A stretch of DNA of 64,000 nt, taken from the NCBI GenBank assembly GCA_018822845.1, contig JAHJJD010000069.1, positions 1-64,000 of the forward strand. The letters run 5' to 3'. Position 1 is the stretch's first letter. Every line of letters begins with the position of its first letter. The DNA is from Gammaproteobacteria bacterium. GTDB taxonomy: Bacteria > Pseudomonadota > Gammaproteobacteria > Thiotrichales > Thiotrichaceae. Position numbers and translations under genes: made by a program. Below, one piece after another: positions 7,713 through 15,802 of the stretch. A model generated the notes under the pieces. That model saw only the letters and a list, made by a program, of their open reading frames with translations, was not told the DNA's origin and searched no databases.

Positions 7713-10700
7713 ATGAAATTCACCGAGGAAAAACTGGAGCAAGCCATCATCACCCTGCTCGGCGAACAGGGCTACCCGCACGTTCGCGGTGAATCCATTG
7801 CCCGCAACCCGCAAGATGTCCTGCTGCCAGACGACCTCCGCGCTTACCTCACCACTCGCTACGCCGCCGACGGCATTACAGACAGCGAAATCGGGCAGAT
7901 CATCCGCCACCTGGAAACCCTGCCCGCTTCCGACCTGTACGACAGCAACAAAACCGTGATGAAACTGGTCACCGACGGTTTCCTGCTCAAGCGCGAAGAC
8001 CGCCGCCAGAAAGACCTCTACATCCAGCTCATCGACTACAGCGACCTGAGCACACAACGCATTCCCGATGCGGCGCTACTCGAAACCATTGCCATCGAAC
8101 ACCCTGCTTACCACAGCAAAAACCGCTACAAACTGGTCAACCAGCTCGAAATCGAAGGCTACGAAAAGCGCATTCCCGACGCGATCCTCTACATCAACGG
8201 CCTGCCGCTAGTGGTGTTCGAGTTCAAAAGCGCGATACGCGATGAGGCCACCCTGCATGATGCCTACGTGCAGCTCACCACCCGCTACCGCCGCGACATT
8301 CCCGAACTGCTCAAATACAACGCGCTGTGCGTAATCTCCGACGGGGTAAACAGCAAGGTCGGTTCGCTATTCGCCCGCTACGAGTTTTTCTACGCATGGC
8401 GCAAGGTCACGGGCGATGAAAATCTGGCGGTGGACGGCATCAGCTCCCTACACACCCTGATACAAGGCTTGTTCGACAAACGCCGCCTGCGTGACGTGAT
8501 CCGCAACTTCATCTTCCTGCCGGACGCTTCCCGTAAGGAAGACAAAATCGTCTGCCGTTACCCGCAGTATTACGCCGCCACCAAGCTGTACGACAATATC
8601 CTGCAACACCGCAAACCGGCAGGTGATGGCAAGGGCGGCACGTATTTCGGCGCGACCGGTTGCGGCAAGAGCTACACCATGCTGTTTCTCGCCCGCTTGC
8701 TGATGAAAAGCGTGGCACTCGCCAGCCCTACCATCGTGCTGATTACCGACCGCACCGACCTTGACGACCAGCTTTCCGGGCAGTTCGTCAAAGCCAAAAG
8801 CTACATCGGCGACGACAACATTATCAGCGTGGAAAGCCGCGCCCAGTTGCGTGAACTGCTCAAAGGCCGCACCAGTGGCGGCGTGTTCCTCACCACCATC
8901 CACAAATTCACCGAAGACATCGAGCTGCTGTCCGAACGCAACAATATCATCTGCATTTCCGACGAAGCCCACCGCAGCCAGATCAATCTCGACCAGAAAG
9001 TAGTCGTTGATCGGGAGAAAGGAACGGTGAAACGCACCTTCGGTTTCGCCAAATACCTGCACGACTCGTTGCCCAACGCCACCTACGTCGGCTTCACCGG
9101 CACACCCGTGGATGCCACACTGGAAGTTTTCGGGCGTATCGTCGATAGCTACACCATGACCGAATCGGTCAAGGACGACATCACTGTGCGCATCGTCTAC
9201 GAAGGCCGCGCCGCCAAAGTTTTCCTCGACAACCAGAAGCTGAAAGACATCGAAGCCTATTACCAGCAATGTGCGGAATCCGGGGCCAGCGACTACCAGA
9301 TTGAGGAAAGCAAGAAAGCCTCCGCCAATATGAGCGCCATCCTCGGCGACCCCGACCGCCTCAAGGCACTAGCTGCCGATTTCGTCGAGCATTACGAAAA
9401 CCGTGTGGCGGAAGGCGCAACCCTCAAGGGCAAAGCGATGTTCGTGTGCAGCAAACGTGAAATCGCCTGGGATTTCTACCAGCAAATCATCGCCCTGCGC
9501 CCGCAATGGGCAGAAGTAAGACCCTCACCCCCCAGCCCCCTCTCCCGCCAAGCGGTAGAGGGGGAGCAAGATGCCGATTTCTTAAGCCCCTCTACCTCTG
9601 GGAGAGGGGTTTGGGGTGAGGGTGACAAAAAGCTCAAGCCCATCGAACACCTGAAACTGGTCATGACACGCGGGCAAGATGACCCCAAAGCCCTTTACGA
9701 CCTGCTGGGAACCAAGGAATACCGCAAGGAACTGGATCGCCAGTTCAAGGAAGCCAAGTCCAATTTCAAGATCGCCATCGTGGTGGATATGTGGCTGACC
9801 GGCTTTGACGTGCCGGAACTGGACAGCATCTACATCGACAAGCCCATCCAGCGCCACAGCCTGATCCAGACCATTTCCCGCGTCAACCGCAAGTTTGCGG
9901 GCAAGAACAAGGGGCTGGTGGTTGACTACATCGGCATCAAAAAACAGATGAATCTGGCGCTGAAACAGTATTCCAAGGGCGACGAAGACAACTTCGAGGA
10001 AATCCAGCAATCCATCATCGCCGCCAAAGACCAGCTCGACCTGCTCGACAAGCTGTTCCACCCCTTCGACAGCAGCCCGTACTTCCACGGCGCGCCGACC
10101 GCGCAACTGCAATGCCTGAACCTTGCCGCCGAATTCGTGCAGCTTACCCAAAAGCTCGAACAGCGTTTCATGGGGTTGGTGAAACGCCTCAAGGCTGCTT
10201 ACGACATCTGTTCCGGCAGCGATGCTTTCACCCAAGACGAGCGCGACCGCATCCACTTCTACCTGGCGGTGCGCTCCATCGTCTTCAAGCTCACCCGTGG
10301 CAACGCACCTGATACCGCGCAAATGAACGCCAAAGTGCGCGAAATGATCAAGGACGCGCTGCAAAGCGACGGGGTGGAAGAAATCTTCAAGCTGGGCGAA
10401 GACGACGCCTCTGAGGTGGATTTGTTCTCCGACGACTACCTCGCCAAGATCGACAAAATCAAACTGCCCAACACCAAAATCAAACTGCTGCAACAGCTAC
10501 TCGAACGCGCCATTGCCGAATTCAAAAAGACCAACCGGGCAAAGGGCGTGGACTTTTCCAAACAGTTCAAGGCGCTGGTCGACCGCTACAACGAGCGCGA
10601 CGAACAAAACGTGCTGGTCAGCAACGTGCTGGATGACTTCGCCAATGAAATCATTGACCTGTTTCACGCCCTGCAACGCGAGAAAGCATCCTTCGCCGAC

Positions 10701-11000
10701 CTCGGCATCGACTTCGAGGAAAAGGCGTTTTACGACATCCTCAAGGGGCTGGCAGTCAAATACGACTTCACCTACCCGGAAGACAAGCTGTTAGCCCTCT
10801 CCCAAGCCGTGAAAGCGGTGGTCGACGACAAATCCCGCTACACCGACTGGAACCAGCGTGACGACATCAAGGCCGAACTGAAAGTCGACCTGATTATGCT
10901 GTTAGCTGAATACGGCTATCCGCCAGTTGACCGGGACGAGGTGTACAAGGAAATCTTCGCGCAGGCGGAGAACTTCAAGAAGTACAGAGGCATCAGTTAA
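7713..11000 (+). CDS. hsdR: Type I restriction enzyme translocase/endonuclease subunit HsdR
   Basis: HsdR translocates DNA and cuts it away from the recognition site. The 1095 residues show the N-terminal nuclease core (PDAILYI then VVFEFKSA near 155-172), Walker A GATGCGKSYT near 313, the DEAD-box variant ISDEAHRSQ near 413 and GFTGTPVDAT near 460. The second helicase lobe contains VDMWLTGFDVPELDSIYIDK and ISRVNRKF. A C-terminal helical HsdM-contact domain follows. Residues 602-637 are an in-frame insertion encoded by a GC-rich palindromic repeat (9521-9623), between KREIAWDFYQQI and KPIEHLKLVMTRG, which are close together in ordinary HsdR. The gene is separated from hsdS by three genes and lacks an adjacent hsdM, which may lie upstream of the window. 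Confidence 0.95.
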   Translation: MKFTEEKLEQAIITLLGEQGYPHVRGESIARNPQDVLLPDDLRAYLTTRYAADGITDSEIGQIIRHLETLPASDLYDSNKTVMKLVTDGFLLKREDRRQKDLYIQLIDYSDLSTQRIPDAALLETIAIEHPAYHSKNRYKLVNQLEIEGYEKRIPDAILYINGLPLVVFEFKSAIRDEATLHDAYVQLTTRYRRDIPELLKYNALCVISDGVNSKVGSLFARYEFFYAWRKVTGDENLAVDGISSLHTLIQGLFDKRRLRDVIRNFIFLPDASRKEDKIVCRYPQYYAATKLYDNILQHRKPAGDGKGGTYFGATGCGKSYTMLFLARLLMKSVALASPTIVLITDRTDLDDQLSGQFVKAKSYIGDDNIISVESRAQLRELLKGRTSGGVFLTTIHKFTEDIELLSERNNIICISDEAHRSQINLDQKVVVDREKGTVKRTFGFAKYLHDSLPNATYVGFTGTPVDATLEVFGRIVDSYTMTESVKDDITVRIVYEGRAAKVFLDNQKLKDIEAYYQQCAESGASDYQIEESKKASANMSAILGDPDRLKALAADFVEHYENRVAEGATLKGKAMFVCSKREIAWDFYQQIIALRPQWAEVRPSPPSPLSRQAVEGEQDADFLSPSTSGRGVWGEGDKKLKPIEHLKLVMTRGQDDPKALYDLLGTKEYRKELDRQFKEAKSNFKIAIVVDMWLTGFDVPELDSIYIDKPIQRHSLIQTISRVNRKFAGKNKGLVVDYIGIKKQMNLALKQYSKGDEDNFEEIQQSIIAAKDQLDLLDKLFHPFDSSPYFHGAPTAQLQCLNLAAEFVQLTQKLEQRFMGLVKRLKAAYDICSGSDAFTQDERDRIHFYLAVRSIVFKLTRGNAPDTAQMNAKVREMIKDALQSDGVEEIFKLGEDDASEVDLFSDDYLAKIDKIKLPNTKIKLLQQLLERAIAEFKKTNRAKGVDFSKQFKALVDRYNERDEQNVLVSNVLDDFANEIIDLFHALQREKASFADLGIDFEEKAFYDILKGLAVKYDFTYPEDKLLALSQAVKAVVDDKSRYTDWNQRDDIKAELKVDLIMLLAEYGYPPVDRDEVYKEIFAQAENFKKYRGIS
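9521..9623. repeat. Palindromic repeat element inserted in frame in hsdR
   Basis: The left end (CCCTCACCCC then CCCCCTCTCCC) is a near-perfect inverted copy of the right end (GGGAGAGGGG then GGGGTGAGGG). An inner pair, GAGGGGG and CCCCTCT, gives a long two-part hairpin. The element of about 103 bases has no stop in the hsdR frame. It encodes a Pro/Ser/Gly-rich peptide containing SPPSPLSRQAVEGEQ and GRGVWGEGD. Its first half recurs at 29316-29365. This resembles the small dispersed palindromic repeats found in many proteobacterial genomes; no transposase or clear target duplication is visible. Confidence 0.85.
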
Positions 11001-11003
11001 AAC

Positions 11004-11031
11004 TTGCCCTGCTCCCCCCTACCGTTATAAT
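11004..11031 (+). promoter_or_regulatory. Candidate sigma-70 promoter for the DUF6164 gene
   Basis: TTGCCC (11004-11009) and a consensus TATAAT (11026-11031) are spaced by 16 bases, just after the hsdR stop. The start site would fall near 11038, about 25 bases before the ATG at 11064. This separates the downstream gene from the restriction island. Confidence 0.55.
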
Positions 11032-11063
11032 CCTGCCTGAAATCGCAACGAGCACGATCATTC

Positions 11064-11429
11064 ATGGCTGTCCAACTCCTTTCCCTGCGTCATGTTTTTG
11101 AGGATGAAGCCGATGAAATCCGGCAGCTACTCACCACCCATCGCATTGAATTCTACGAAACACCACCCGGCAACTGGGGCATTTCCATGCCTGCCATCTG
11201 GCTGCAAGATGCCGACGATCTGGAAATCGCCAAAGCCCTGCTGGCAACCTACCAGGCTGAACGCGGCCAGCGCATCCGCGACGAATACGAACAGCTAAAA
11301 GCCGCTGGCCTGCACCGCACAATACTGGATGAAATTCGGGAAAATCCGCTCAAAGTGATCGCTTTTGTTGCATTGGCCATTGCAATAGCTTATGTTTCCA
11401 TTAATCCATTTATGGAAATATCTCGCTAA
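11064..11429 (+). CDS. DUF6164-like small membrane-anchored protein
   Basis: The 121-residue protein starts with a ferredoxin-like DUF2007-type segment (LLSLRHVFEDEADEIRQLL, FYETPPGNWGISMPAIW, LEIAKALLATYQ). It ends in a single transmembrane helix (about residues 95-113, KVIAFVALAIAIAYVSI). This matches DUF6164, a small gammaproteobacterial family of unknown function, as far as I can judge by eye. The soluble part should face the cytoplasm and the tail anchor should sit in the inner membrane. It has its own promoter candidate and stands alone. Confidence 0.6.
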   Translation: MAVQLLSLRHVFEDEADEIRQLLTTHRIEFYETPPGNWGISMPAIWLQDADDLEIAKALLATYQAERGQRIRDEYEQLKAAGLHRTILDEIRENPLKVIAFVALAIAIAYVSINPFMEISR

Positions 11430-11531
11430 TGTTGCATTAAGGTATCAAGCGTTAATCTACCAAATGAACGGCTACTTTTTAATCAAAACAACTAATGCCT
11501 TATTAACAAACCGCACAGGCTGTATAGTTAA

Positions 11532-11723
11532 ATGACTGATTTTACTGTTTATTTAATCCGCTCAACAATTGACACTCTTAGTGAAGCATTGCCGTTTCTG
11601 CTGGTTATTCTATTTTATGCCGTCACCATCTTGCAGTTACCCATGGATACTGTTGTAGAAATGTTCGGTATGCTGGGCGTAATTACGCTAGGCATGAACC
11701 TGATCCTGTCTGAAGGAAACTAA
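11532..11723 (+). CDS. Hypothetical small membrane protein, 63 aa
   Basis: I do not recognise the family. The peptide has two hydrophobic segments (about 17-35 and 44-59), so it is probably an inner-membrane hairpin. A TATAGT box lies only about 10 bases before the ATG and no Shine-Dalgarno sequence is visible. Either translation starts later or the mRNA is nearly leaderless. The stop overlaps the stop of the opposite-strand gene by a few bases. Coding status is likely but not certain. Confidence 0.45.
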   Translation: MTDFTVYLIRSTIDTLSEALPFLLVILFYAVTILQLPMDTVVEMFGMLGVITLGMNLILSEGN

Positions 11724-12595
11724 TCCTGCGGTATGCGCAACCCATCCGCCAGTGATGGGTAGTACAGGTTCATCCCCAATTCCCGCAGCAATTTGTCATT
11801 GCTGATCCGCCGCGATTCCTGCAAGTAAGACAACATCCCCTCGCTCATGGAAGCCTGCGCTTCCGCCATGCTGACCTGTGGTGGGCGTGGCAACCCGGCG
11901 TAATCGGCCACCTGGTTGAAATAATCCGTCATGCTGGAAGGGTGGCCATCAGTGGCGTTGTAAATCGCGCCTGCCGGGGCAGTTTCCATCGCCCGCTTGC
12001 ACACCATCGCCAGATCATCGGCGTGAATACGGTTGGTCCACGGCGCTTCTTCCTCACGCAACACCGGTTCGCCACGCTGCAAACGTGCCAGCGGCAAACG
12101 ATCCGGCGCATAGATACCGGGCACGCGCAGGATGACGATTTCACCGCCGAACCGCGCCGCCCATTCCTGCACGGCGGCTTCTGCATCAACCCGGCGTTTG
12201 GCGCGGGCGGCGACAGGTTTCAGCGGCTCGGTTTCATCAATCCAGCGGCCTGCGCAATCGCCATACACGCCTGTCGTGCTAATCAGCACCACCCGTTGGG
12301 GGGCAGCATCCACCCCCTTGAGGAAACGGCGGATACGGTCATCGGTTTCCCCCGTTGGCTGCGGCGGCATGAACCAGTACACCAGCGCTTCATCCAGCGC
12401 GAAAATCGGGAAGAAACTGCCGCGATCCACATCGCCCTGGCGCATGGCAAAACCCTGCGCCAGACCGAGTTGCAGGGATTCATCACTGCGCACCCAGCCG
12501 ATGGCTTTCACCCCTTCCTGCTGGTACAGCTTCGCTACCCGGCGGCCTATGTCGCCGCAGCCCATGATCCACACCTTGGGTATTGTCCTGCTCAT
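11720..12595 (-). CDS. NAD(P)-dependent epimerase/SDR-family protein (YeeZ-like)
   Basis: The 291-residue protein begins with a Rossmann motif (VWIMGCGDIGRRVAKLY). It continues with VLISTTGVYGDCAG near residue 103, the region that carries the catalytic Ser/Tyr in extended SDRs. It also has VPGIYAPDRLP near 158 and the NAD-dependent epimerase-like tail. It resembles E. coli YeeZ and other atypical SDRs whose substrate is unknown. The gene is monocistronic and converges with the small membrane protein gene at 11532-11723. The divergent neighbour at 12647 shares the intergenic region. Confidence 0.8.
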   Translation of the reverse strand: MSRTIPKVWIMGCGDIGRRVAKLYQQEGVKAIGWVRSDESLQLGLAQGFAMRQGDVDRGSFFPIFALDEALVYWFMPPQPTGETDDRIRRFLKGVDAAPQRVVLISTTGVYGDCAGRWIDETEPLKPVAARAKRRVDAEAAVQEWAARFGGEIVILRVPGIYAPDRLPLARLQRGEPVLREEEAPWTNRIHADDLAMVCKRAMETAPAGAIYNATDGHPSSMTDYFNQVADYAGLPRPPQVSMAEAQASMSEGMLSYLQESRRISNDKLLRELGMNLYYPSLADGLRIPQD

Positions 12596-12646
12596 TTCAC
12601 GCTTGTCCTATACTAGAGAAAAAACCGGAGCAGAGGAAAACCCGTC

Positions 12647-13096
12647 ATGAAATACAAAAGCCTGTTGCCACCGCTCTTTTCCCTGCTGCTCTCGCCAGCA
12701 ATTGAAGCCGACTGGTCGCTCACCAAAATCATTACGCTCAACCACATTGGCTCACCATCCGAAAATGACGGCTTCCATCCCGAAGCCTTCAACCTGGAAA
12801 AAGCCATCAACGACAAGGCGCATTATTCCATCGGTATTCTGGAAAATTCGGAAGAACGCCTCGGCCTGACTGCCGGTTATTCCAGGGTATTCTACCAGAG
12901 AGGGCGGCTGGACCTGACAGGCAATTTCTACCTTTCCAGCAACTACCGGCGTCTGCCATTCATCGTGCCGGTGCCGACATTGGGCATACGCTACCACCTC
13001 ACCCCCAGAACCGACCTGCTGATGGAAGCCGTACCCTTTCATGATGAGGGCGACCCTTATCTCATTTTCATCACAGGGATCAATTTCGATTTATAA
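12647..13096 (+). CDS. Hypothetical secreted protein, 149 aa
   Basis: A signal peptide is visible (LLPPLFSLLLSPAIEA, cleavage before DWSLT). The mature part is a short beta-rich sequence with alternating hydrophobic strands (YSIGILEN, LGLTAGYSRVFYQ, LDLTGNFYLSSN, LGIRYHL, PYLIFITGINFDL). The terminal Phe-x-Leu and strand pattern suggest a small outer-membrane barrel or a periplasmic beta protein. I do not recognise the family. An AGAGGA ribosome-binding site precedes the ATG. The next gene is an independent small lipoprotein. Confidence 0.6.
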   Translation: MKYKSLLPPLFSLLLSPAIEADWSLTKIITLNHIGSPSENDGFHPEAFNLEKAINDKAHYSIGILENSEERLGLTAGYSRVFYQRGRLDLTGNFYLSSNYRRLPFIVPVPTLGIRYHLTPRTDLLMEAVPFHDEGDPYLIFITGINFDL

Positions 13097-13167
13097 GCAG
13101 CTACCGATATTGCTGTCAGACGCAAACAGTTAGACTACGCGCTTTGCATAACAACAAGGGCTATACC

Positions 13168-13320
13168 ATGCGTCACGTATTTTTTGCCATTACCCTGCTG
13201 CTCACCCTGCAAGGCTGCGCCGGGCAACTCATTGCCACCACCGCCGATGTCGCCATCGAAACCGTCAAAGTACCGTTCAAGGTGGGTGGTGCTGTCGTCG
13301 ATGTCGTTACCGGGGACTGA
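13168..13320 (+). CDS. Small lipoprotein, 50 aa (NF038104-like)
   Basis: The ATG at 13168 opens a 50-codon frame with a compact lipoprotein signal (hydrophobic ITLLLTLQ then lipobox LQGC, Cys at residue 17). The mature peptide is only about 34 residues (ATTADVAIETVKVPFKVGGA, then VVDVVTGD). The VKVPFKVGGAVVD pattern is what I recall for the small NF038104 lipoprotein family of gammaproteobacteria, of unknown function. The predicted location is an inner leaflet facing the periplasm. Short length makes the call moderate, but signal, lipobox and conserved tail agree. Confidence 0.65.
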   Translation: MRHVFFAITLLLTLQGCAGQLIATTADVAIETVKVPFKVGGAVVDVVTGD

Positions 13321-13391
13321 AAAATAGCTGGAAATGGCACAGCGGGTTATACTTGCTGTTTATTCAAACCCATATTCAATCACACAGCACC

Positions 13392-13706
13392 ATGACTGAC
13401 ACCCAACTCAACGCAGGCAGCATCAACGAAATTAAACCCGGCAAAATGAAGCGCGTGGATGCTGGCAACGGCAAACGCATTCTCATCTGCCATGTGGAAG
13501 ACAGCTTTTACGCCGTGGACGACATGTGCACCCACGAAGACGCCTCGCTGTATCTGGGCTGCCTGAAAGGCGACCGGGTGCATTGCTCGCTGCATGGCGG
13601 CGAATTCAGCGTCAAAACCGGCGAACCACTGGCGGAACCCGCCGAAATCCCGCTGCAAACCTACCCCGTAGCCATCGTGGACGGGCGTATTCTGGTCACG
13701 GTATAA
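13392..13706 (+). CDS. Rieske [2Fe-2S] ferredoxin
   Basis: The 104-residue protein has both Rieske ligand motifs: CTH in DDMCTHEDASL near residue 41 and CSLH in RVHCSLHGGEF near 61. The fold matches the small soluble NirD/HcaC-type Rieske ferredoxins that pass electrons to oxygenases or reductases. I chose ATG 13392 because the sequence before it (from a TTG at 13353) has no family similarity. No oxygenase partner is adjacent. The next gene starts 3 bases after the stop, so co-transcription is likely although no functional link is evident. Confidence 0.85.
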   Translation: MTDTQLNAGSINEIKPGKMKRVDAGNGKRILICHVEDSFYAVDDMCTHEDASLYLGCLKGDRVHCSLHGGEFSVKTGEPLAEPAEIPLQTYPVAIVDGRILVTV

Positions 13707-13709
13707 GCC

Positions 13710-14447
13710 ATGTTTCAGCGTCTGGTCTGGTTGTTACTGATTCTGCTGATCCTGTTCCTGATCGGTAACTGGGCGTACCGGCATTTCATCCAGCCGCCAC
13801 CGCCCGGCATCGTGATTCCGACGCCACCAGTAATACCGCCTGGCCCTCCACCTGTCCTCAAACCGGTTCCGCCCAAGCATGTCGAAAAGCTGCTGGATTC
13901 CATACAGGAACAGGTAAAGATCACCCGCGCCTATGACCCCTCCTACGTCCGCTTGAAATATCCAGGTGGCGATGTACCGGAAACCACTGGTGTGTGTGCG
14001 GATGTAATCGTGCGGGCATTCCGCTCCCAGGGCGTCGACCTGCAACAGGCGCTGCACGAAGACATGAAGCGGAATTTCAGCCAGTATCCAAAGAAATGGG
14101 GCATGAAAGCGCCCGACCCCAATATCGACCAGCGCCGTGTTTACAACCTGATGAAGTTTTTCGAGCGCAAGGGCAAATCACTACCCGTGACTTATGACGC
14201 AGCAGACTACCTGCCGGGGGATGTGGTCGCGTGGGATCTGGGGAACGGGCAAGGCCACATCGGCATCGTTACCCACTACAAGACAGCGGATGGCCGCCCG
14301 CTGATGGGCCACAACATCGCCTACGGAACCAATATCGAAGACGCGCTGTTTTTCTGGCCCATTATCGGCCATTACCGCTATTTCAATGCATCGGCAGACG
14401 TGAACGCAGCTCCTCGCGGTCATACCACCACTGGCCTTCCACGATAG
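13710..14447 (+). CDS. DUF1287 domain protein, membrane-anchored NlpC/P60-like
   Basis: Residues 5-25 form an N-terminal membrane anchor, followed by a Pro-rich linker (about 30-55). From residue 60 on the DUF1287 domain shows TGVCADVIVRAFRSQGVDL, DQRRVYNLMKFFERKG, YLPGDVVAWDLGNGQGHIGI and an Asn-rich HNIAYGTNIED segment. DUF1287 belongs to the papain-like NlpC/P60 clan; the Cys in GVCAD and the His in GHIGI are the expected catalytic pair. It probably acts in the periplasm on a cell-wall peptide. Its 3' end overlaps the opposite-strand gene by 65 bases. Confidence 0.8.
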   Translation: MFQRLVWLLLILLILFLIGNWAYRHFIQPPPPGIVIPTPPVIPPGPPPVLKPVPPKHVEKLLDSIQEQVKITRAYDPSYVRLKYPGGDVPETTGVCADVIVRAFRSQGVDLQQALHEDMKRNFSQYPKKWGMKAPDPNIDQRRVYNLMKFFERKGKSLPVTYDAADYLPGDVVAWDLGNGQGHIGIVTHYKTADGRPLMGHNIAYGTNIEDALFFWPIIGHYRYFNASADVNAAPRGHTTTGLPR

Positions 14448-15078
14448 CATCAATCACCTGCCCCAGACGCGGCAGGAATACAGCCGGATCAAGCAAGCCC
14501 AAACGGTTCAGCCACAGGTTCATGGCTTCCTGCGAATTCACACCACTATGGCGCTCAGCCACCTTGCCCAGCAGCGCGCTGGTGAGGAACATCACGCTGT
14601 CGCGCTTTTCACCTTCCAGCCGCAAATCGGCGATGTAATGCGCCACTGCCGCCGCCACCGCTGCGCCATCCGCCGTAGCCGGGGTGGCATCAATCAGGTG
14701 GTTGAGCATAATGATGGAAAGCTCCGGGTCAACCGGATAAGTCACTGACAGCCACAAACCGTTGCCCAGCGCAGGCACGGAAGCAGGCAAGTCGCAACGG
14801 AACAATACATCGCAGCAACGCACTGCGTCTTCCCAGTATTCGTGGTCACGGTAAATCTCGAAGGATTCACGGTTCATGCCCCAGGCTGCTTCACGCATGC
14901 CCGGCTCATCCAGCTCCAGCATGATTTCGCCAATTTCGTGTTGCACCAAGGCACGTTCCAGCGGGTTGCTGGCGGGGGTAAGTTGCATCAGGTGCGCCTG
15001 ACGCTGGGCAAGTTCGCTTTTCAACACCTGACGGGAATCAGGGGCAGCAGTAAATTCAACCGGGGTGGTTTCGCTCAT
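14383..15078 (-). CDS. Hypothetical protein, 231 aa, helical-repeat-like
   Basis: I do not recognise the family. The sequence is alpha-helical and acidic with no signal peptide or membrane segment. Segments such as ERALVQHEIGEIMLELDEPG, SFEIYRDHEYWEDAVRCCDV and LSIIMLNHLID have the helix-pair pattern of TPR or HEAT-like repeats, which suggests a protein-binding role in the cytoplasm. The start is ATG at 15076-15078. The C-terminus overlaps the convergent DUF1287 gene by 65 bases, unusually long but compatible with two convergent genes. Confidence 0.65.
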   Translation of the reverse strand: MSETTPVEFTAAPDSRQVLKSELAQRQAHLMQLTPASNPLERALVQHEIGEIMLELDEPGMREAAWGMNRESFEIYRDHEYWEDAVRCCDVLFRCDLPASVPALGNGLWLSVTYPVDPELSIIMLNHLIDATPATADGAAVAAAVAHYIADLRLEGEKRDSVMFLTSALLGKVAERHSGVNSQEAMNLWLNRLGLLDPAVFLPRLGQVIDAIVEGQWWYDREELRSRLPMH

Positions 15079-15143
15079 GATGTGGCGCTCAAAATCCGAA
15101 ATGCGCCAAGCATAACAAGCACACCGCCGGGGTCAAATACCCC

Positions 15144-15650
15144 CTACGGCTGAACCATCAACAGAATCTGGTCAGGCAGGTTTTCTGACTCCAGCTCCAG
15201 CTTGAGTTCAAACTTGTAAGGCTCAATGACTTCAGCATTGGTCTTGAATGAGGTGAACCATTCGCCATCGCCGGAACCACGCCGGAATACCGCGCCGGAA
15301 ACCGGTTCGTTACCCTCACCGCGCGCATCATATAGCCACAAGTGGTAAAACGTGCCGCGTTTGGGTTCGGGCAAATCGACGAAGCGCATCACTCCCAACT
15401 GTTTTCCAGCACTCCACACCAGATCACCCTGCACATCCTGCACCAGTGGATTCAGGGTGCGCAACCAGTTGCCGCGCAAGCTGGCAGGGTCAGCCAGCAG
15501 GGTTTGCCGCAACTCCAGCAAATCACCCGCCTCGACATCCGCCTGCACCCGACTGAAATAATTCAGGCCAAACCAAACCAACACAGCCAGCAGCAAGGCT
15601 GACAATGCAGAAAACAACCAATATTGCCACTGACGGTCATTCCGTGACAT
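15144..15650 (-). CDS. RskA-like anti-sigma-K domain membrane protein
   Basis: After an N-terminal membrane helix (about residues 9-30) the protein has a periplasmic beta domain with GDLVWSAGKQLGVMRFVDLP, GTFYHLWLYD and VFRRGSGDGEWFTSF. These strands resemble the C-terminal RskA (anti-sigma-K) domain. The usual N-terminal zinc-binding anti-sigma helix is absent, and no sigma factor is adjacent, so its job is open. I prefer the ATG at 15648-15650, preceded by GAGGG, over a start 18 codons upstream. It is divergent from ycaO. Confidence 0.65.
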   Translation of the reverse strand: MSRNDRQWQYWLFSALSALLLAVLVWFGLNYFSRVQADVEAGDLLELRQTLLADPASLRGNWLRTLNPLVQDVQGDLVWSAGKQLGVMRFVDLPEPKRGTFYHLWLYDARGEGNEPVSGAVFRRGSGDGEWFTSFKTNAEVIEPYKFELKLELESENLPDQILLMVQP

Positions 15651-15802
15651 CGGGAATCCCTCGCGAATCGCTGTTCTTGAAATGTAAAGAAGCTCTGACG
15701 ACATATAAATATACCCGATTTTTACGAAATTTCCGACGTTCTCTTGTGCGGTGCGCTAAAATGCTTCATTCATTTGACGACTGGCCATCTAACGAGTTCC
15801 CC

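Noticed and set aside
13730-13860. Pro-rich stretch in the DUF1287 gene as a possible copy of the hsdR repeat
   Set aside because: It shares C-rich composition only; the inverted arms and the GCGGTAGAGGGGG core are missing.
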